The position numbers and the translations under genes are program-made. A DNA stretch of 64,000 nt, taken from the NCBI GenBank assembly GCA_029204225.1, contig CM055111.1:7609738-7673737 (forward strand). Direction: 5' to 3'. The DNA is from Diphasiastrum complanatum. Its lineage: Eukaryota > Streptophyta > Lycopodiopsida > Lycopodiales > Lycopodiaceae. The notes beneath the pieces were generated by a model that was not told where the DNA came from, did no database searches, and saw only the letters and a list, made by a program, of their open reading frames with translations. This document shows, one piece after another, positions 46,222-57,900 of the stretch (position 1 is its first letter; the number at the start of each line of letters is the position of its first letter).

Positions 46222-46560
46222 GTCTAGAAAGCCCTTTCAATGCTCCACAATCCTACCTATTCAGATCGAATTACAGAGAACAGAAAGTTGGGCAGATAAA
46301 AAAAGAGCAGAAAAATAAAAAAACAGAAGTTCTGGTTTTTGACAAGTTTACAGATCTTTGTTGCCAACTTAAAAAATTTGTAACTTGCTCAATACTTAAC
46401 GGGATGAAAAAAAAATCATATGGCTAGAAAGCCCTTTCAATGCTCTACAGTCCTACCTATTCAGATCGAATTACAAAGAATAGAAAGTCGGGCGAAAATT
46501 GAATAAAACATGGCAAAAAAATTAAAAAACAGAAAATACAGTCCCCACTCATTTTTTGAA
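46222..46560 (-). repeat. About 200-base tandem repeat (leader type)
   Basis: Units begin at AGCCCTTTCA at 44742, 46230 and 46430. With the MITE and one TSD copy removed, the spacing is 208 and 200 bases. Each unit contains CCTACCTATTCAGATCGAA, TTTTTGACAAGTT and TTTGTAACTTGCTCAATAC. Confidence 0.85.
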
Positions 46561-46674
46561 CGTTTTTGGACATATCTCTCACAAATCACATCCATAATGC
46601 AAAGCTAACCCTAGAATGCCAAAACCAAGATGCCTAAATGCAATAAACATGCTGAAAATGAAAACTTGGCGTAG

Positions 46675-46697
46675 CTCCCCAGCAACGGCGCCAAAAT
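46675..46697 (-). other. Primer-binding site of Athila/Tat/Ogre-type Gypsy
   Basis: Minus strand reads TTTTGGCGCCGTTGCTGGGG after an LTR-like ending CCCACTACA. TGGCGCCGTTGCCGGGGA is the well-known post-LTR sequence of plant Athila/Tat Gypsy elements, here with one change. The tandem repeats to the left then fall in the element's leader. Confidence 0.72.
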
Positions 46698-46709
46698 TGT
46701 AGTGGGTCA

Positions 46710-47068
46710 CTGTTGCTTGTACATATTTTCTTTTTGGTCTTATGCACCCACAGGTGCCCAAAAGACGTTAATAAACGACACCGACGGCCTATCCGGCGAC
46801 AGAGGTCCAGGGCACATCTAGTCACACCTTCACAACATACCATCCACCATTTCTTTCATGCTGATGGGCATCGTGATATATGATTCCAGGCTATTGGATC
46901 CTGACTGGGCCAGCTGTCTTTATGCATTGTATTTGCAATTATTTAGTTTTATAGATGATTGAGCTTTAAGCTCCTATGTGCACACTTGACATGTACCTTT
47001 TCTTAGTCCTATGTACCTTAGGGTATTCAAGGACATTAATAAAATCTTTCTTTCTTTCTCTCTCTCTC
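46710..47068 (+). mobile_element. LINE 3' end fragments
   Basis: Two successive LINE-type 3' ends: TTTTTGGTCTTATGCACCC with AAAAGACGTTAATAAA near 46729-46775, and CTTGACATGTACC, CTTAGTCCTATGTACC, TTAATAAAATCTTTCTTTC ending in a CTTT/CT tail at 47044-47068. No ORF remains. Confidence 0.7.
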
Positions 47069-47271
47069 ACAAAAAGTATAATAAAGATAAACTCCAACAA
47101 GCAGCAAACCCAACAATTAGCAAATCCAAAGAATACATGAGAGATAGAGAAGGAAAGAAGAAGAGCAAGGACATTCCATATCCATTCCATAAGAGGCTCA
47201 ACCTGCTTGTATTGAAATGAAGGGTGAATGTACAAAATAATTCAAAACCACCATTATATATAGTGGATTTT

Positions 47272-47362
47272 AGGGCTTTGACCTCAAATCTTATTGGCCA
47301 ATCTCCACCTCCTTTATTGTTTGAAATTCGAATTTTGGGGGGAGCCCTTTTTATTCACTAAC
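47272..47362 (+). repeat. LTR-like repeat, copy 2
   Basis: Direct repeat of 44247-44330; preceded by a TATATATAG box at 47258-47266 as in LTR promoters. Confidence 0.75.
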
Positions 47363-47369
47363 ATGACTA

Positions 47370-48272
47370 TCAAGATCGCGTAGAAGAACGGCAGGCGGAC
47401 ATTGGCGAATCGAGATGTCGATGTCGTCTTCAGAAACAGAGTCCACAGAATAGGTAATGGAGAGCTGTCGTGAAGGAGCTGCAAGAAATAGGTAATGGAG
47501 AGCTGTCGTGAAGGAGCTGCACGGCTGGAGGCGGCTGAAAGTAATGAGGCGCACAAGGAGAGCATCTCGCGAAGAAGCAAGCCCAAGCAGCGCTGATCAG
47601 AATATGACATAAAAGCCGCACTGTGTAGGGACCATCTCTGTACAAGCAGTAGTAACGCCCGCGAATCTCATAGTAGATTGGGCACTACAGCAAAAAGTGA
47701 CTCTTGTCCTCTATCTCATGTATGGAGTAGAGCTGACATATGCGCATCTCCCAGGGAATACGTGCTGCACGACCTGTCTCAACGACCAATTGATGTGATG
47801 AGGCTCGTAACTGCCCAATCCTATAGCGCAGGCCATGAGATAGAAGTTGTGCAAGATATGGCGGCAGAACAAGCAGACCCGAGGAATCCAGGTGAAGAAA
47901 ATGTGCCTGGCAGCATGGCTGGCGAATTGCCGTAGGAGGAAAAGCTGTCCAGTGATGCTGCATATATTGGCGATGAAGAAAACCTTGGATGCACTGGTGT
48001 GTGCCGTATGGGAGATCCGTGGTAGTAATCCCGAAAGCCGATAGCCATGAGTAATCCACCTGCTGTGAGGCCAATGCACGAGAGGATGCCAGTGCTGCGA
48101 CTGCGTATCTGTCAAGAGCACTATCAGATAGTGCTTGCAGGCGCTGAAGGAAGATGACAATGCGGAAAAGGGCATCGAGAATGATGGGCAGAGTAGCAAA
48201 CTCAGCACAAAGAATGTCATGAGATATAGAGGGCTTCGCTCGAATCATCCTGCCGAGCATGAGAGCCTGAAT

Positions 48273-48274
<2 letters not shown>
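47370..48274 (-). mobile_element. LINE chain member b: ORF2 C-terminus
   Basis: Begins (reading leftwards) at the GA tract end with YIQALMLGRMIRAKPSISHD, then EFATLPIILDALFRIVIFLQ, YSWLSAFGITTTDLPYGTHQ, LLSHGLRYRIGQLRASSHQL and MRICQLYSIHEIEDKSHFLL. The rest of the C-terminal knuckle continues in another frame. It is 5'-truncated directly against a (CT)n tract, which is also the tail of LINE c. No own 3' tail was identified at the left end. Confidence 0.88.

Positions 48275-48352
<78 letters not shown>
48275..48352. repeat. (GA)n tract joining LINE c and LINE b
   Basis: 78 bases of pure GA. On the minus strand it is the (CT)n tail after GGCATGGAAAAGACGTTAAC of LINE c and touches the 5' start of LINE b. 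Confidence 0.95.
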
Positions 48353-48354
<2 letters not shown>

Positions 48355-48621
48355 AACGTCTTTTCCATGCCATAAGGCATATAAGAAAAAAGGAGTACAT
48401 CATAGAAAGTGGAACTCAGACGGAACAGTGTCGTCAAATTGAAAAAACAGATCAAACACAATTTAAGCTTAATTCGTTATATGAAAAAGCATGTCTCTCA
48501 TCCAGGAGAGGAAATAGAAAGACTACAGCTCAAAGATCTCTCATGCAGGAGAGGGAGGAGAATCTGAATTTTTAAGTTCTGCAATTTTAACTAAGACTGG
48601 GCGCCCGTCTGGAAAGAGAAC

Positions 48622-49440
48622 CTACAAACCGTTGGCCTTAGCATTTGCGATAATTTTCTTCCTCTCAGCCCATTGAATAGGCGTTAAGTCTTCATCCATA
48701 AAGGTGGTAGATCCTTTTAGGCAGCCTCTTTTACGTAGAACTTTTTGACGAAGCAAAGCATCCTTGAAACGTAGAAACATTGTGGTGGGTTGGAGCTTAC
48801 CCACCCAAGCTGCAGATACGACATCCTCTCTGAGACCAAAGGTGGATTGAATGAAAGCATTTGCCGCAGCCACGAGGTCCTTACCCGCAAAAAAGACTCC
48901 TCTAATTCTGACATTGAGGGCCTTGAAATCCTTCTTTTGATGTTCTTGAATAGATTCAGAAACAACCTGCTTGGATCCTTTGAGCACATCTGCCCAAGAG
49001 CTTTTCGATTGCTGAAACTGCTGCTCCAAGGAGAGAACCTGCTCCTGAAGCTGCTTCACCAGGTCTTCTGAATCTGCATTGCCGACTTCTTCTTTATCTT
49101 TATCTGACTCCAATTTGCTCGTGAGGTAAGTAACATCAGTCTCAAGAAAGCCGACTTTGCCCTGGAGGGCCATAACCGTATTCTCCAGAGTGGAGATTTG
49201 GAATGCTTGTCGCTTAATTAAGGCAAGCATAAATTCATTGGTCTGTTGGAGAGACTCAATGAAGTGAGGGAGTCTAGATGAAAGCGCATCAGAAAGAGAC
49301 GATGACGAAGGGGATGAAGATGGTCTTGAGGATTTAGAGGAGGAGAAAGGGGTGAAGGAGGGAGAGGAAGATGAAAGAGTAGAAGAGGTAGGGGACGTGG
49401 AAGAGGGGTTAGAGGCTGCAGGAGTGTAGGGTAGCGACAA
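48622..49440 (-). CDS. LINE ORF1 protein, intact (272 aa)
   Basis: ORF1 proteins of LINEs bind the element RNA as a trimeric chaperone. This frame is uninterrupted. Residues 1-60 are a Ser/Pro-rich low-complexity arm. Residues about 60-150 form a predicted coiled coil (QQTNEFMLALIKRQAFQIST, LQEQVLSLEQQFQQSKSSWA). Residues about 170-272 form an RRM-like/C-terminal region (NVRIRGVFFAGKDLVAAANA, FLRFKDALLRQKVLRKRG, then FMDEDLTPIQWAERKKI). The same closing pattern (DALRCRAKL, DDDLTYIQVEER) occurs in ORF1 of LINEs d and e. The absence of stops over 816 bases in a region of otherwise broken elements suggests recent origin or selection. Confidence 0.85.
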   Translation of the reverse strand: MSLPYTPAASNPSSTSPTSSTLSSSSPSFTPFSSSKSSRPSSSPSSSSLSDALSSRLPHFIESLQQTNEFMLALIKRQAFQISTLENTVMALQGKVGFLETDVTYLTSKLESDKDKEEVGNADSEDLVKQLQEQVLSLEQQFQQSKSSWADVLKGSKQVVSESIQEHQKKDFKALNVRIRGVFFAGKDLVAAANAFIQSTFGLREDVVSAAWVGKLQPTTMFLRFKDALLRQKVLRKRGCLKGSTTFMDEDLTPIQWAERKKIIANAKANGL

Positions 49441-49559
49441 AGGGGGTACGGTTTAGGCAAGGTAAAAGGGTTTTGGGCCACAGTAGGGGTGGCTGAGAAG
49501 ACAAAGGAAGGAGGAGGGGTTTTTTCCCCTTTCTACTCACCGATTGCCACTCAGCCATG

Positions 49560-50100
49560 CTTCAGCAGATGCTGTGGGCAGTGATAACCAGAGAGCTGTG
49601 GGCAACGATGGACAAAGAGCTGTGGGCAGCGGAGAATGGAAGAGGATGCAATGTGGGCAGTAATGGATTTGTGGGTAGATATGAGGGCAGCAAGGAAGGT
49701 GAATGTGGGGACCGATGGAGGTGAGGAAGATGGTGGGAGAGGTGAGGGGACAATGATGGAGGTGAGGAAGATGAGGGCAGCAAAGAAGATGAGTGTGGGG
49801 ACAGCGATGGAGGTGAGGAAGATGGTGGGGGAGGTGAGGGGACAGCCATGGAGGTGAAGAAGATGATGGAGTTAGTGATGGGGTGAGGAAGATGAGGGCT
49901 GCAAAGAAGATGAGTGTGGGGACAGCGATGAAGGTGAGGGAGATGGTGGGGGAGGTGAGGGGACAACGATGGAGGTGAGGAAGATGATGGAGTTAGTGAT
50001 GAGGGGCAGCGAAGAGAGGAGAGGAGACATCGTGGAGGGGAGAGGGGAGAGGGGAGAGCGATGGTGGTGGAGGGGCGCGATCCATCAGCGCCAGCCAGCA
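49560..50100 (-). repeat. GAGGAAGATG minisatellite in the LINE c 5' region
   Basis: Imperfect repeats of GGAGGTGAGGAAGATG and GGTGAGGGGACA on the plus strand across 49690-50010. The minus strand stays open for 207 codons (50185-49562), giving repeated SSPPSLSPHL-type peptide. Probably an untranslated or low-complexity leader. Confidence 0.7.
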
Positions 50101-50479
50101 CCCATAGCCGCGCGAAAGAAAGAAAGAAAGATTTAAATGTCTTTTCCATGCCAAAAGGCATATAAGACAAATAAGTACATATCAAGTATGTGGATCACAT
50201 GGGAGCGTATGAAAAACGTCTCCGAAACTGAAAGAAAAGCATATAAAATAAATCTAATTACAATTAATAGTGTTAACTGAACCAAAAAGGTATAAAGCAA
50301 GAAATAGCTATGTATAATGGAAGCAGGCCACTATATTGTCCTGGAGGTGATGATTTTTCTGCTGCTACTGCTGTTGCTACTACTACTGAAGAAAGATGTA
50401 ATACAAGCTGTAGTGGGGAGTGAAACTGAGATCTGTTGCCGTCGTCAAATGTAGGAAGGTCTCTGTGGGAAGTCAAGAC

Positions 50480-53400
50480 CTCATCATCGGCATCATCATC
50501 TGAGTCTGGGACTGGTCGTGGGCGTCGTCGTCTGGAGAAGGAGGTAATTTGAAGCTGTGTGTCTGGAGTAGTCTGACGCAGAGGCTGGAGGTCTCGTCGT
50601 AGTAGAAGCATCTCTTGGATTATAAGTGTAACACAACGTGGATCCTCATAGGTAACAAGTGAGTGCAAAGTAACTGGTGTATCCCTGAACAAGCAATAGT
50701 ATCTCCCGCAAATCTCATTGTAAGCTGGGCAAATGAAGATAAAATGCTCCTCAGTCTCCAGTGCACCAATAGCTGGTAGATCCTATCCTCTCGTGGAGTA
50801 CCCTGAAACCGACCAATCTCAATCTCAAGCTGGTGTGAAGAGATACAGAGCTGACCCAATATGAATTTGAGACCATGTGATAACCCAGAGCATAGGTAAT
50901 GTGGTAGAAGTGGGGACCTTGATGCATCAGTCTCCAAAAAATCGTACCCCCGCCTATGTACCATGCCAGGCTCGATCAAGGTAAGCTCTATAGATGAATC
51001 GTTTGATGTAGTCATGGGACTAGAAGGAAGTGCAGTGATAGAGATACCGAGTGTGCCAAGAAGTCTGGAGGCTTGAGAGAACCAAGCCAAATGGTAGCCT
51101 GACTGTGAAGGCTCTAAGATGAAATGAGAGCAGCCTGAGTATATCTTTGCTCAGAAGATTGGAATGCACTGACGCGTTGTATATATGTGATGAGCTGGAG
51201 TAGGGCATCAAGGTACATAGGCGGGGCCACAAACTCAGCAAGGATGATCTGGTGTGGAATTGAAGGCTTAGCCCGAATCATGCGTGAAAGCATAGTGATT
51301 TGCAATTGCAAGATACTGGCCCAGTCAGATGAAGTGAGGCCAGTGCACCATGCAGCTGATGCATATAGGGCTGTAGGAGAAACAATGGTGTCAAAAAGCC
51401 GACAGTTACTCGTGCCATCTCGAATAGACTTACTGAAGCAAAATCTCTCCATCTGGGCAAGGGAAGCATGGCCTTTCCCAAGCCTACTAGAAGCTGCCTG
51501 TCTCATACTAAATATAGGACCAGTAAAAAGTGTGCCTAAGTAAGTGTAGGATGGAACAATCTCTAGCGGCTGACTCCTGTCTCAACATAAAGCTCCTGGA
51601 AGTGTTGAAGACCATCACCTTGGTCTTCACAATGTTCACCCCTAGGCCCCATCTGGAACATAAACCATGAAGACAATCAATCTGTCTTTGTAACCCTTCT
51701 CTAGTAGGTGAAAGTAGAACCACATCATCTGCATAAAGAAAAATAGCGATCAAGATGTCTACAAGTCTGCAACCAGATCCGCCACACTGCTCAATAGCCC
51801 TTTCCAACTCATCAATATATAATCCAAAAAGTGTAGGGGAGAGGGAACATCCCTGCTTCACCCCCCAATAGTGCTCTTGATCTACTTTGAGATACCTCTG
51901 TCACTCCGAAAACATCCCAATACTCTCTCATAAAGTGCCATCACTGCTAGGACTGTGTCATCAGAGAAACCAAGGTCTCGTATCCGCTGGATGATTAAGG
52001 AGCGTGGGACAGAGTCGAAGGCTTTCCTGAAGTCAACGAAGCAACAATAGACTCGCTCTCGCCGGTGCCGAGCTTCCTCAATAATGGCTATGAGAGTAAA
52101 GATATGATCTGTAGTAGAATAATGGGCTCTAAACCCAGCCTGGCCCATAGCATGCAATCTCCTAGTCTCTGCCTCAGTACTCACAGCTGATTGAAGAATA
52201 ATGCCATACAACTTCCAATCATAAGAGTCTATTGGTTACTAGGATTCATGGGATCACCATTTTTGTGTATGGGATGGATGATGTTGGTGCACCAAGAAGA
52301 AGGAAAACCAGAGATAACGACTTGATTGAGTAGAGTGGCTAGAAGAGGTGATAGTAAATCAGCAGCCTGGATTAAAAGCTCGGATTCAAGGTCATCAATA
52401 TCCCTGGCTTTACTGGTATTCAATTTCTTGATGGCATTGTGGACCATATCAGTAGTGAAGAAGGTAAACTCAGAAGGTCTAGGGGAGATGGAAATAGGTG
52501 TGTCAGTATCAATGCTATATAAGGCAGTGGCATAATCGGTCCAAATGCGCAAATCATCAAGGAGCGGAGGTAGAGCACGGGGAATGAACTCACGCCAAAA
52601 TGCGCTTGTGGAAGAACTATAGAGAAGACCAATAAGTCGTCGCTCTTCCAAACTATCATATGCCCGTGTTTCTTACAACAAAGTAAGCGGGTAAAGAGAC
52701 GATGTGTGGATTGCAAGAGATGAGGTGTGTGTATGCGAGCATGTGTGACAAGGTGATGGTGGAAACGACACTCATCGTCATACCAAGGTGGGCGCACCGA
52801 TCTAGGCTTGGTGTTTTGTTTTTGTTTGTTATGATGGGGTTTAGTGGCAGCCGTATGAAGTGCTGTGGTTAGGAAGGAAGCTTGCGCTTCAAGCGAGCTA
52901 TGATGTGGGAAAATGTGGAGCAGTGGGGTAAGCGAATGCTGATAGGTAGGTGCGAGTGAATGGTCAAAAATGTATTTGGGTGCACGAGACAATGGTGGGG
53001 GTGAGAACTGGTGAGGCAAAGAAATAGTACCCAGGCTAAAGAAAAGGAAGGAATGATCAGAGAGAGTGGTAGGAGAGATATGAAAATCATGGATGAGTGA
53101 GATGGATGATGGTGATCCCATAAGGTAATCAACAAGACTATGGCTGCCACTGTGGGGATGGCAGGTGTACCTACCCGAGTCGGGCCAACAAGTTAAACCA
53201 TTAAAAATGGCCAACTCATGAGCTTCTCCTAATTGCAGTAAGTATTCGCCATAGGTGGTAATGGGGCCCAAAGTGTCCTCAGAAGTCCTAGTAACACACA
53301 AGTCATCTCCATCAAGGGCACGTACACAAAGCTGGTCCATAGAATCATAAAAGTCTGTCTGCCGTGAAGCTGTCCTGGCTTTAAAGTCACTAGTGAGAGA

Positions 53401-53830
53401 GATGTAACCTCACTCTGCATATCTGATAATATCTGTAGAAAGATCAATGTAGGGTGAACCATTACCCTCCACAAAGGAAGAAGATACTGGAGGGAAGTAA
53501 CAAGTTGCAACAAAGATGTCTTTGTCAGAACCAACGCTATGCGCGTCAATGCGGAACCAAATGTACTGTGTGTTCATCATGGCTGATGAACTCAAAAATA
53601 GGATGCAGTGATTCCCTATATAGGCAAGAGACCCCACTAGAACCCCTCCCACTAGCAGATCTCATCTCATGTCGAAAGACCGAGTCCCATCTGTATCCTG
53701 GAAAAGTCGGTAAACGCCTCTCCTGACTCTCATGAGTCTCCATGAAGAGTAATAGATCTCTCCCACCAACGAAGTCAATTAGATCACTAGCAGTGGACGA
53801 TGAGTGTATGCCGTTACAATTCTAAACCCC
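50480..53830 (-). pseudogene. LINE d ORF2 (endonuclease and RT), frameshifted
   Basis: APE-type endonuclease: METHESQERRLPTFPGYRWD, SDKDIFVATCYFPPVSSSF, then a stop and SDFKAR in place of GDFNAR, YTCHPHSGSHSLVDYLMGSP and SPTTLSDHSFLFF. RT: NIIHPIHKNGDPMNPSN, VYCCFVDFRKAFDSVPRSLI, KQGCSLSPTLFGLYIDELER, FLYADDVVLLSPTREGLQRQ. The thumb, a CxxC-type knuckle remnant and an Asp-rich C-terminus (DSDDDADDE) follow. YADD is intact, but the endonuclease box and about five frameshifts disable it. Confidence 0.9.
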
Positions 53831-53932
53831 AATCTGCAAGCAGCGTGGATGGGGCCCCAGTATGCTCCCAATACTGGGTGCCCCAATTCCCTATTTTTCA
53901 GCAACCTTAGACACATTGTCAATGTATCGAAT

Positions 53933-54880
53933 TCAACCATCCCTGTAGATAACACGTCTACCTGTCAGTTTAGCTTCTTGGAAGGCTTTATGCCTTTCCT
54001 CAACCTGTATGTACGTAAGATCGTCGTCCATATATATTTGATAACCACATAGCTTGGCTCTACAACGCAAAGCATCGCGACGGCTCTCCAAGGATGTAAA
54101 ATGGATGATGAGGGTACCATCATCTCTGGTTGTTCTCCATGCTGAATCTATATCTCTATTGTGATGCCCAAATGTAGTTTCAATGAAATCTTTTGCTTCT
54201 TCAAGAGCATTTTGAGTGTTTGCGATGCCCCTTACGCAAACATTGTATGCTTTTTGCTCCTTAGATCTCTCTTCTGAAAGAGTAGCTGAAATGACCAAGG
54301 AAATAGGGGCACTTGGTTTGTTACCTTTCTTTATAATTGTTGCCCAAGAAAGGGCTTCCTCCTTCTGCCTCTCGATTTTTTCTCCTTTGAGTTTGTGTGA
54401 TGGTTTAGGTGTAGCAAGAATAGGCTGGGATTTGAATTCTTTTCTCAGAAGATCGATATCTTGTTGCAGCTTGGCGTTGGCTTCTTTGAGAGTAGACATC
54501 TCTTTTAACCATGTGTAATTCTGTCTTCATACCTTGAAAATCCTGTAATAACACACTTAGGCTAGAGGCAAGATGGGACTCCATTGCCTTTGTTGGAGTG
54601 TAGGGTTCTTTAGAATAACTTAGATAAGGGGAGTTATTGGATTGATGGGCATTGAAGAAGAGGAAACAACAAATGAAGAAGAGGAAGGAGAGATAGGAAC
54701 AGAGGAAGATAGAGCAGAAGGAGAAGAAGAGGAGCATAAGGAAGAAGGTAGGGGAGATGAGGCTGAGGATGAAGAAGAAGAAGAAAGGAATGAGACAGCA
54801 GGGGGGGCAGCGAGGGGGGCAGGAGGGATGGAGGGAGTAGGAGGCAGATCTGCGAGGGTCAGAGGAACCACGAAGGCTGG
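53933..54880 (-). pseudogene. LINE d ORF1, frameshifted
   Basis: The front is Ser/Pro-rich (54871-54620) and the back, 54499-53933, is open: MSTLKEANAKLQQDIDLLRK coiled coil, ALSWATIIKKGNKPSAPISL, then DALRCRAKLCGYQIYMDDDL and IQVEERHKAFQEAKLTGRRV. A frame break lies between about 54620 and 54500. Confidence 0.8.
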
Positions 54881-54924
54881 AGTGGAACCAGCAGGGGGGC
54901 AGGATCCGTGAAGGGAACGAGGGC

Positions 54925-57900
54925 TGGAGACACATCAGCAGAGCGACAATACGCAAAGCTGTCCCAATGTAAATCTGAGGTTGTGTGACAATCCCGAGTC
55001 CAAATAGTGTGGCAAAATTGGGAACCCTACTATGTCAAGCTCAATGAAGTGAGTCCAGTAATAGGCGGGTTTAACCCCCAGTTGTCGCCTCCAAGTACGG
55101 TCGAGGTATGCTCTATATAAGAAGCGCCTGATATATTGGTGGGTCCCTGAGGGGAGCTTTGTGATGGATATGCCAAAGGAATCAAGGAGGAAATGGGATG
55201 CCTGTGAGAACCATGACAGTCGGTAGCCCTGGTCATGAAGGAAGTGTGAGGAGGCAAGTGAGGCCCGTGTATATCTCGTGTCTGCATCTGGTAGATCCTG
55301 AACTCTCTGAATATATGCAATGAACTCTCTCGTGCGGAACCGAGTATTTCGCCCGAATCATACGAGCTAGCATGTTGGTCTGTAATCATGAAATGCTGGC
55401 CCAGTGTGATGATGGAAGACTTGTACACCATGTCTCTGCTGCATACAAGGCTGTGGGAGTGACAATAGTGTCAAAAAGTCGGCACTTACTGCGAGCATCT
55501 CTGATGGACTTCCTGAAGCAAAACTGCTCAAGCTGAACAAGGGAGGAATGCCCCTTCCCAAGTCGAGTGGTTGCTGCTTGTCGCATGCTGAAAGTAGGAC
55601 CGGAAAAGTGTATCCCCAAATATGTATACGAGGAAACTACCTCTATCAAGCATGAGCTCTTGGTGCTGCATGAAGGCTCAAGAAGTGTTGAAGACCATAA
55701 CCTTGGTCTTCGCAGTGGTCACCCCCAATCCCCATCTGGTACAAAAACCCTGTAAACAATCTAGCTGCCTCTGTAATCCCTCTCTGGTCGTGGATACTAG
55801 TACCACATCATCCGCATACAAGAAAATGGCAATCAAGATGGTGCCAAGTCTACAGCTAGCTCCTCCACACTGTGAGATGGCTCGCTCTAACTCATCAATG
55901 TACAATCCAAAAAGAATCGGCGAAAGAGAGCATCCCTGTTTCACCCCAATGGTGCTCCAAATGTGATCAGAGATACCACTACCATGTCGGAAGCATCCCA
56001 AGACCACCTCATAAAGAGCCATCACTGCCAGAACAATATCCGTGGAGAAGCCAAGATCCTGAAGTCTCTGAATGAGTAGGGAGCGTGGTACAGAATCAAA
56101 GGCTTTCCTGAAGTCCACAAAACAGCAGTAAACCCTTTCTTTCCTGTGCTTAGCTTCCTCAATCAAAGCTCTAAGTGTGAAAATATGGTCAGTGGTAGAG
56201 TAATGAGCTCGGAAACCTGCCTGTCCCAATGCATGTAATCTCCTCGATTCCGCCTCTGAGCTTCCTACAGACTGGAGTATGGTACCATAAAGCTTAGTGA
56301 GGACATGTCCGATCATGATAGGGCGGTAGCTACCAGGAATCATGGGATCACCATTTTTATGGATAAAATGGATGATGTTGGTGCACCAGGATGAAGGGAA
56401 GCCAGAGACAACGACGGAATTGAGGAGAGTGGCTAGTGTGGGAGCAAGGACGTCGGTAGCATGGATTAGGAGTTCAGACTCAAGGTCTTCAATGTCTCTT
56501 GCTTTATGGGATTTCATTTTCTTGATGGCCGCAAGTACCATGTCAGCAGTGAAGAAGGTGAACTCAGAGGGACGAGGGGAGATAGAGATAGGTGCATCAG
56601 TAGGTATGGTATATAGACTGGTAGCGTAGTCGGTCCATATGCGAAGGTCTTCCAGGAGAGGTGGTGGAGTACGAGGGATAAACTCACGCCAAAAGGCGCC
56701 TGAAGAAGAACTGAAGAGAAGGTCAACGAGGCGTTTTCCTTCAGAGTCATCATAAGCACGCTTTTTCCGACGGAGTGTGCGATGGTAAGAACGTCGAGCA
56801 GAGCGAAGGAGGTGAGGTTCATGACTGCGTGCATGGTGACAAGATGATGAAGAGAGTGACACTCGGTATCATACCATGGAGGGTGTGGAGGGCATAGCGA
56901 CGAGGGACGTGTGTCTTTGCCTTTATGGGCCTCAGATGGAAAAGCTAGAGAGGCAGCAACATGAAGAGAGGTGCTAAGGAAAGCTGCTTGAGTCTCGAGT
57001 GTACTATCGTGCGGAAACGAATGGAGCAAGGAAGTAAGAATTTCCTGATAGACAGGTGCGTATAAAGAGCTGAATGTATACCTGGGCTCCCGGGTAAGCA
57101 GGGGATGTGAGGATAACTGAGGGGGTGGGAGGCGGCCGATAGCGAAGGAGAGAAAGGAGTGATCAGAGAGAGTGGTGGGGGAGATGTGAAAATCAGAGAT
57201 GAGAGGTATGGAGGATGGTGATCCCATGAGATAGTCCACAACACTATGTCCGCCACTATGAGGATGACAAGTATAACTGCCGGAATCTGGCCAGCAAGTT
57301 AGACCATTGTAAATGGCTAACTCATGTGCCTCTCCAAACTGCAACAAATGCTCACCATAGGGGGTAATAGGTCCCAAGCTGTCCTCTGAAACCCTGGTAA
57401 CTCCCACCTCGTCGCTGTCAAGAGCATGAATGCGGAGCTGGTCGGTGATGTCATAAAACTCGGACTGTCGTGAGGAGGTTCGAGCATTAAAATCCCCAGT
57501 GAGGAAAATATGCCCTTGCTCTGCAAATCTGATAATATTAGGTGACAAATCAAGGTATGGTGAACCTGTGCCCTCTGCAAAGGATGAAGACTCTGGAGGG
57601 AAGTAGCAAGCCGCCACAAAGAGGTCCCTGTCCAAACCAATGTCCTGTCCAACAATACGAATCCAGATATAGCGTGCATGCTCGTCATGTCTGATGAACT
57701 CGATGCTCGAGTGAAGAGACTCTCTATATAGCATGCAACCCCTCCGGATCCTCGACCACTAGCGGATCTAGTCTCAGGCCTGAATACGGAATCCCATCTG
57801 TATCTTGGAAAAATAGGTAATCCTCTCTCCAGACTCTCGTGAGTCTCCATAAAAAACAATAGATCTCTGCCAGTGATGAAATCAATCAGATCGCCAGCTA

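Larger units (their letters stand above)
48353..50110 (-). mobile_element. LINE chain member c: ORF1-only derivative
   Basis: Right end directly after the (CTTT)n tail of LINE d. A repetitive 5' region (49560-50100), an intact ORF1 (49440-48622) and the family 3' end (TGCCTTATGGCATGGAAAAG at 48375-48356) with CT tail follow in order. Only about 270 bases separate the ORF1 stop from the 3' end, so ORF2 is missing completely. Confidence 0.85.
50111..54915 (-). mobile_element. LINE chain member d: near full length
   Basis: From right to left: Ser-rich ORF1 start (about 54880), ORF1 body, ORF2 endonuclease, RT, C-terminus, the 3' end with TGCCTTTTGGCATGGAAAAG at 50158-50139 and a (CTTT)n tail at 50114-50129. 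About 4.8 kb, the most complete LINE in the window. Its 5' end meets the ORF2 C-terminus of LINE e. Confidence 0.88.

Noticed and set aside
49636-49857. CRISPR-like or structured repeat array
   Set aside because: Units are contiguous and imperfect without unique spacers; it is a minisatellite in a LINE.
54642-54911. Glu-rich 89-codon frame on the plus strand
   Set aside because: It is the antisense shadow of the Ser-rich ORF1 arm of LINE d.
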